DNA of 8,291 nt from Lachnospiraceae bacterium UBA3287. Its GTDB lineage: Bacteria; Bacillota; Clostridia; Lachnospirales; Lachnospiraceae. This document shows, piece by piece, positions 5,784-8,291 of the stretch (positions within the stretch are counted from its first letter, which is position 1; every line of letters starts with the position of its first letter). The translations under genes were made by a program, and so were the position numbers. Location: positions 1-8,291 of the forward strand of contig DETN01000119.1 of assembly GCA_002362155.1 (NCBI GenBank). Reading direction: 5' to 3'. Under the pieces are notes generated by a model. That model was not told where the DNA came from, ran no database searches, and saw only the letters and a list, made by a program, of their open reading frames with translations.

Positions 5784-8291
5784 TTACTGCTCTGTGGGAT
5801 AGGAAGACTTGCCCGTCACCTTTTTGACCAGGATCTTTCCTGCTCTCTTCAGAGCGTAGGGGCCTACCACCTTCATCATCTCCTCCGCCGTATGCATGGT
5901 GCTGGCTTCAGGAATGTCTCTGGTCAGGTGGATGGCGTCGAATTCGCAGCGGGTGGTGCAGAGGCCGCAGCCGATGCACTGGTTGAGGTCTACGGTGGTG
6001 GCGCCGCACTTCAGGCATCTGGCGGCTTCCTTCTTCACCTGTTCCTCGGTGAGAGGAAGGCGCAGGTCCACGAAGGTCTCCCTGGCCGCGCCGCTCTTCA
6101 TGCCCGGTCTCTGACGGGAGGCGTTGTCGAAGGACTCGATGCGGATGTCGTCTCTGTCCAGTTCGATGAACTCTCTTCTGTCACGGCCGATGGTCAGAGA
6201 CTGGCCGGGATGGACGAAGCGGTTGATGGAGACCATGCCTTCTCTGCCGTCGGCGATGGCGTCGATGGCAAATCTCGCTCCGTGGAAGATATCGCCGCCC
6301 GCAAAGATATCGGGCTCGTCCGTCTGGCAGGTCAGGGGATCCGCGATCACGGTGCCCCCGTTTCTGGTCTTTGCCCTGCTGCCCTTCAGAAGTTCTCCCC
6401 AGAGGGCCCTCTGGCCGATGGCCATGAGGACATGGCTGCAGGGAATGGTCACGGTATCGTTCTCGTCGTAGACGGGGGCAAAGCGGTGATCCTTATCATA
6501 GACGGATGTGCATCTCTTAAAGACGATGCCGGTCACTTTTCCGTCCTCTGTCAGGATCTCCTTCGGGCCCCAGCCGCAGGAAAGCTCTATGCCTTCCTCC
6601 ACCAGCTCTTCCACTTCGTCTTTGGCCGCAGGCATCTCTTCCCTGCTCTCCAGGCAGAGCATGGTGACTTTGCCCTCCGTGCAGCGAAGGGCCGTTCTTG
6701 CCACGTCGGCAGACACGTTGCCGCCGCCGACCACCACGACGTCGCCGGAAAGGACAGGCTTTTCATCGCTCAGGTTGACCTGCTTTAAGAAATCCACGCC
6801 GGAAAGAACGCCCCGGGCGTCCTCGCCGGGAACGCCGGCCATCCGTCCGCCCTGGAGGCCGATGGCCAGATAGAAGGCCTTGTAGCCCTGGGCGCGGAGT
6901 TCGTCCAGGGTAATGTCTTTGCCCACTTCCACGCCGCAGCGGATCTCCGCTCCGGCTCTTTCGATGATCTCGATTTCCTTTGCCAGGACGTCCTTTTCCA
7001 GGCGGAAGGAAGGAATGCCGTTCATCAGCATGCCGCCGGGCCTCTTTTCCTTTTCGAAGACCGTAACGGGATAGCCTTCGGTCCGCAGATACCAGGCCGC
7101 GGAAAGGCCCGCGGGGCCGGCACCGATGACAGCGATCTTATAGTCTGTCCATTCGTTTCCGTCTCCGTTCTCCGCGATGACAGGGAACTCTGCGGGATGG
7201 TCCAGCTCCCACCTGGCCAGGAATTTCTTGATTTCGTCGATGGCCACGGGCTGGTCGATGGTGCCCCTGGTGCAGCGGTCCTCGCAGCGTCTGTTGCAGA
7301 CAGCGCCGCAGACGGCCGGGAAGGGGTTGTCCTGACGGATCAGGCGGATGGCTTCCTCATATCTGCCCTCTGCCGCCATGCGGATGTAGCCCTGGACCGC
7401 GATGTGGGCCGGGCAGGCGCTCTTGCAGGGAGAGGTGCCAGTGTCGTAGCAGTTGATCTTATTGGTATCTCTGTAGTTGGGATCCCATCTGTCGGGTCCC
7501 CAGACGTTGTCGTCGGGCAGATCATGCATGGGATACATGACCTTGGAGCCGTCCTTCCTGCACAGCTTCTGGCCCAGCCTTGCCGCGCCGGCAGGGCAGA
7601 CCTCCACGCACTTGCCGCAGGCCACGCACTTTTCGGGGTCCACGTGGGCCCTGTAGGCGGACCGGGACATGTTGGGGGTATTGAAGAGCTGGCTGGTGCG
7701 GAGGCCGTAGCAGGAACCGGGCGAGCAGTTGCAGATGCCCACGATCCGCTCAGGACCGTCCAGATTGGTGATCTGGTGGACATAGCCCTTTCTCTCCGCC
7801 CTTTCGATGATCTCCAGGGCCTCTTCCCTGGTGATATACTGGGCGTCCTTGCCGGAGGTGACCAGGTATTCGGCGATGTCGCCCACACCGATGCACATGT
7901 AGCCTTCGATGTCTCCTACGCCCTCGCCCCGGATCCTCTGGGCCTTGCGGCAGGCGCAGACCATCTTGCAGAAGGTGTCGTTCTTGTTCAGCCAGTGGGA
8001 GAGATATTCCACGCTGACGCTCTGTGCCTTTGGATCGATGGCCTTTTCCACCGGAATGACATGCATGCCGATGCCGGCGCCTCCTGGCGGGACCAGCTTG
8101 GCCGCCAGCTCCAGGGGTTCCTGGGGTGCCAGATTGAACATGGTGGCCACTTCGGGATGCTCGTCCGCCAGAGTGGGATGCTCCACCATGTATTCGCCGG
8201 ATCCCACCACCCACTTGGGGATCCAGTACTGGATGTGGTGGTCTTCGTTATCCCTGTTCTGCTCCAGGATGCCGATCCAGAGCAGGTGGTC
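5784..8291 (-). CDS. Multi-cluster Fe-S FAD/NAD(P)-dependent oxidoreductase, GltD-like (5' end outside window)
   Basis: The frame stays open to the right edge (835 codons), so the true start is outside. The GTG at 8210 is not the start, because LLWIGILEQN upstream is in frame and family-like. Residues are numbered from the first codon in the window. The N-terminal domain has PPGGAGIGMHVIPVEKA (68-84), CACR (C112, C114), MCIGVGDIAEY (132-142), GYVHQITN (169-176) and CNCSPGSC (187-194), a pattern found in anaerobe Fe-S proteins. A ferredoxin motif CVACGKCVEVCP follows (C222-C232). A GltD-type Fe-S domain comes next (C289, C293, C328, C332, C336, C340). The FAD site is GAGPAG (390-395), the NAD(P) site GGGNVSADVAR (522-532), and AGGD (664-667) a second FAD motif. 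The C-terminus has RCLKCG (759, 762) and CIGCGLCTTRC (772-782). No membrane segment is visible. It probably transfers electrons between NAD(P)H and ferredoxin-type partners, as in glutamate synthase small subunit or NfnB. The real substrate is unknown. Confidence 0.9.
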   Translation of the reverse strand, partial: DHLLWIGILEQNRDNEDHHIQYWIPKWVVGSGEYMVEHPTLADEHPEVATMFNLAPQEPLELAAKLVPPGGAGIGMHVIPVEKAIDPKAQSVSVEYLSHWLNKNDTFCKMVCACRKAQRIRGEGVGDIEGYMCIGVGDIAEYLVTSGKDAQYITREEALEIIERAERKGYVHQITNLDGPERIVGICNCSPGSCYGLRTSQLFNTPNMSRSAYRAHVDPEKCVACGKCVEVCPAGAARLGQKLCRKDGSKVMYPMHDLPDDNVWGPDRWDPNYRDTNKINCYDTGTSPCKSACPAHIAVQGYIRMAAEGRYEEAIRLIRQDNPFPAVCGAVCNRRCEDRCTRGTIDQPVAIDEIKKFLARWELDHPAEFPVIAENGDGNEWTDYKIAVIGAGPAGLSAAWYLRTEGYPVTVFEKEKRPGGMLMNGIPSFRLEKDVLAKEIEIIERAGAEIRCGVEVGKDITLDELRAQGYKAFYLAIGLQGGRMAGVPGEDARGVLSGVDFLKQVNLSDEKPVLSGDVVVVGGGNVSADVARTALRCTEGKVTMLCLESREEMPAAKDEVEELVEEGIELSCGWGPKEILTEDGKVTGIVFKRCTSVYDKDHRFAPVYDENDTVTIPCSHVLMAIGQRALWGELLKGSRAKTRNGGTVIADPLTCQTDEPDIFAGGDIFHGARFAIDAIADGREGMVSINRFVHPGQSLTIGRDRREFIELDRDDIRIESFDNASRQRPGMKSGAARETFVDLRLPLTEEQVKKEAARCLKCGATTVDLNQCIGCGLCTTRCEFDAIHLTRDIPEASTMHTAEEMMKVVGPYALKRAGKILVKKVTGKSSYPTEQ

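Noticed and set aside
5556..6788. A 410-codon open frame on the plus strand opposite the oxidoreductase and HD genes
   Set aside because: It runs antisense to two genes with clear domain motifs. Its translation has no recognisable motif and its composition is that of a reverse-frame shadow in GC-rich coding DNA.
1..8291. CRISPR arrays, toxin-antitoxin pairs, defence genes, riboswitches
   Set aside because: No regularly spaced repeats, no small paired genes with a good binding site, and no recognisable structured leader were found. The 16-bp array at 2281-2328 has no spacers.

Overview
The window looks like a piece of chromosome from a fairly GC-rich anaerobic Firmicute, most likely a Clostridia (Lachnospiraceae-like) bacterium. 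This rests on the purine-rich ribosome binding sites, the strong intrinsic terminators, a YuiD-type membrane protein, a tRNA-Ala(GGC) with no encoded CCA, and a large Fe-S/flavin oxidoreductase typical of anaerobes. The taxon is an inference, since no rRNA or marker gene is present.

Layout. 1-217 (minus): 5' part of a YuiD/DUF212 membrane protein. 218-366: AT-rich divergent promoter region. 367-439 (plus): tRNA-Ala(GGC), followed by a terminator-like hairpin. 515-1054: an AT-richer patch with a 12-bp tandem repeat and a decayed tyrosine-recombinase (integrase) gene on the minus strand, pointing at the tRNA 3' end. This is the usual arrangement of an integrative element in a tRNA gene, and here it is only a relic. 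1103-2218 (plus): DUF362 protein ending in a hairpin. 2229-2328: a pyrimidine-rich tandem repeat that resembles the 3' arm of that hairpin. 2338-3255 (minus): RsmJ-like 16S rRNA guanine-N2 methyltransferase. 3391-3996 and 4033-5085 (plus): histidine phosphatase and threonine-aldolase-like PLP enzyme, probably one operon, ending in a strong terminator at 5090-5131. 5784-8291 (minus, 5' end outside the window) and 5175-5768 (minus): a multi-cluster Fe-S flavoprotein related to the small subunit of glutamate synthase, followed 15 bases later by an HD-domain phosphohydrolase.

How the genes fit together. Most are housekeeping or metabolic genes in short operons arranged convergently and divergently. 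No obvious pathway links the phosphatase, aldolase, methyltransferase and DUF362 protein. The oxidoreductase probably moves electrons between NAD(P)H and ferredoxin-like clusters, but its substrate cannot be read from the sequence. I found no convincing new defence or mobile system. The most notable items are the integrase relic at the tRNA, the terminator-arm repeat array, the cluster-rich architecture of the oxidoreductase and the N-terminal extension of the RsmJ-like protein.
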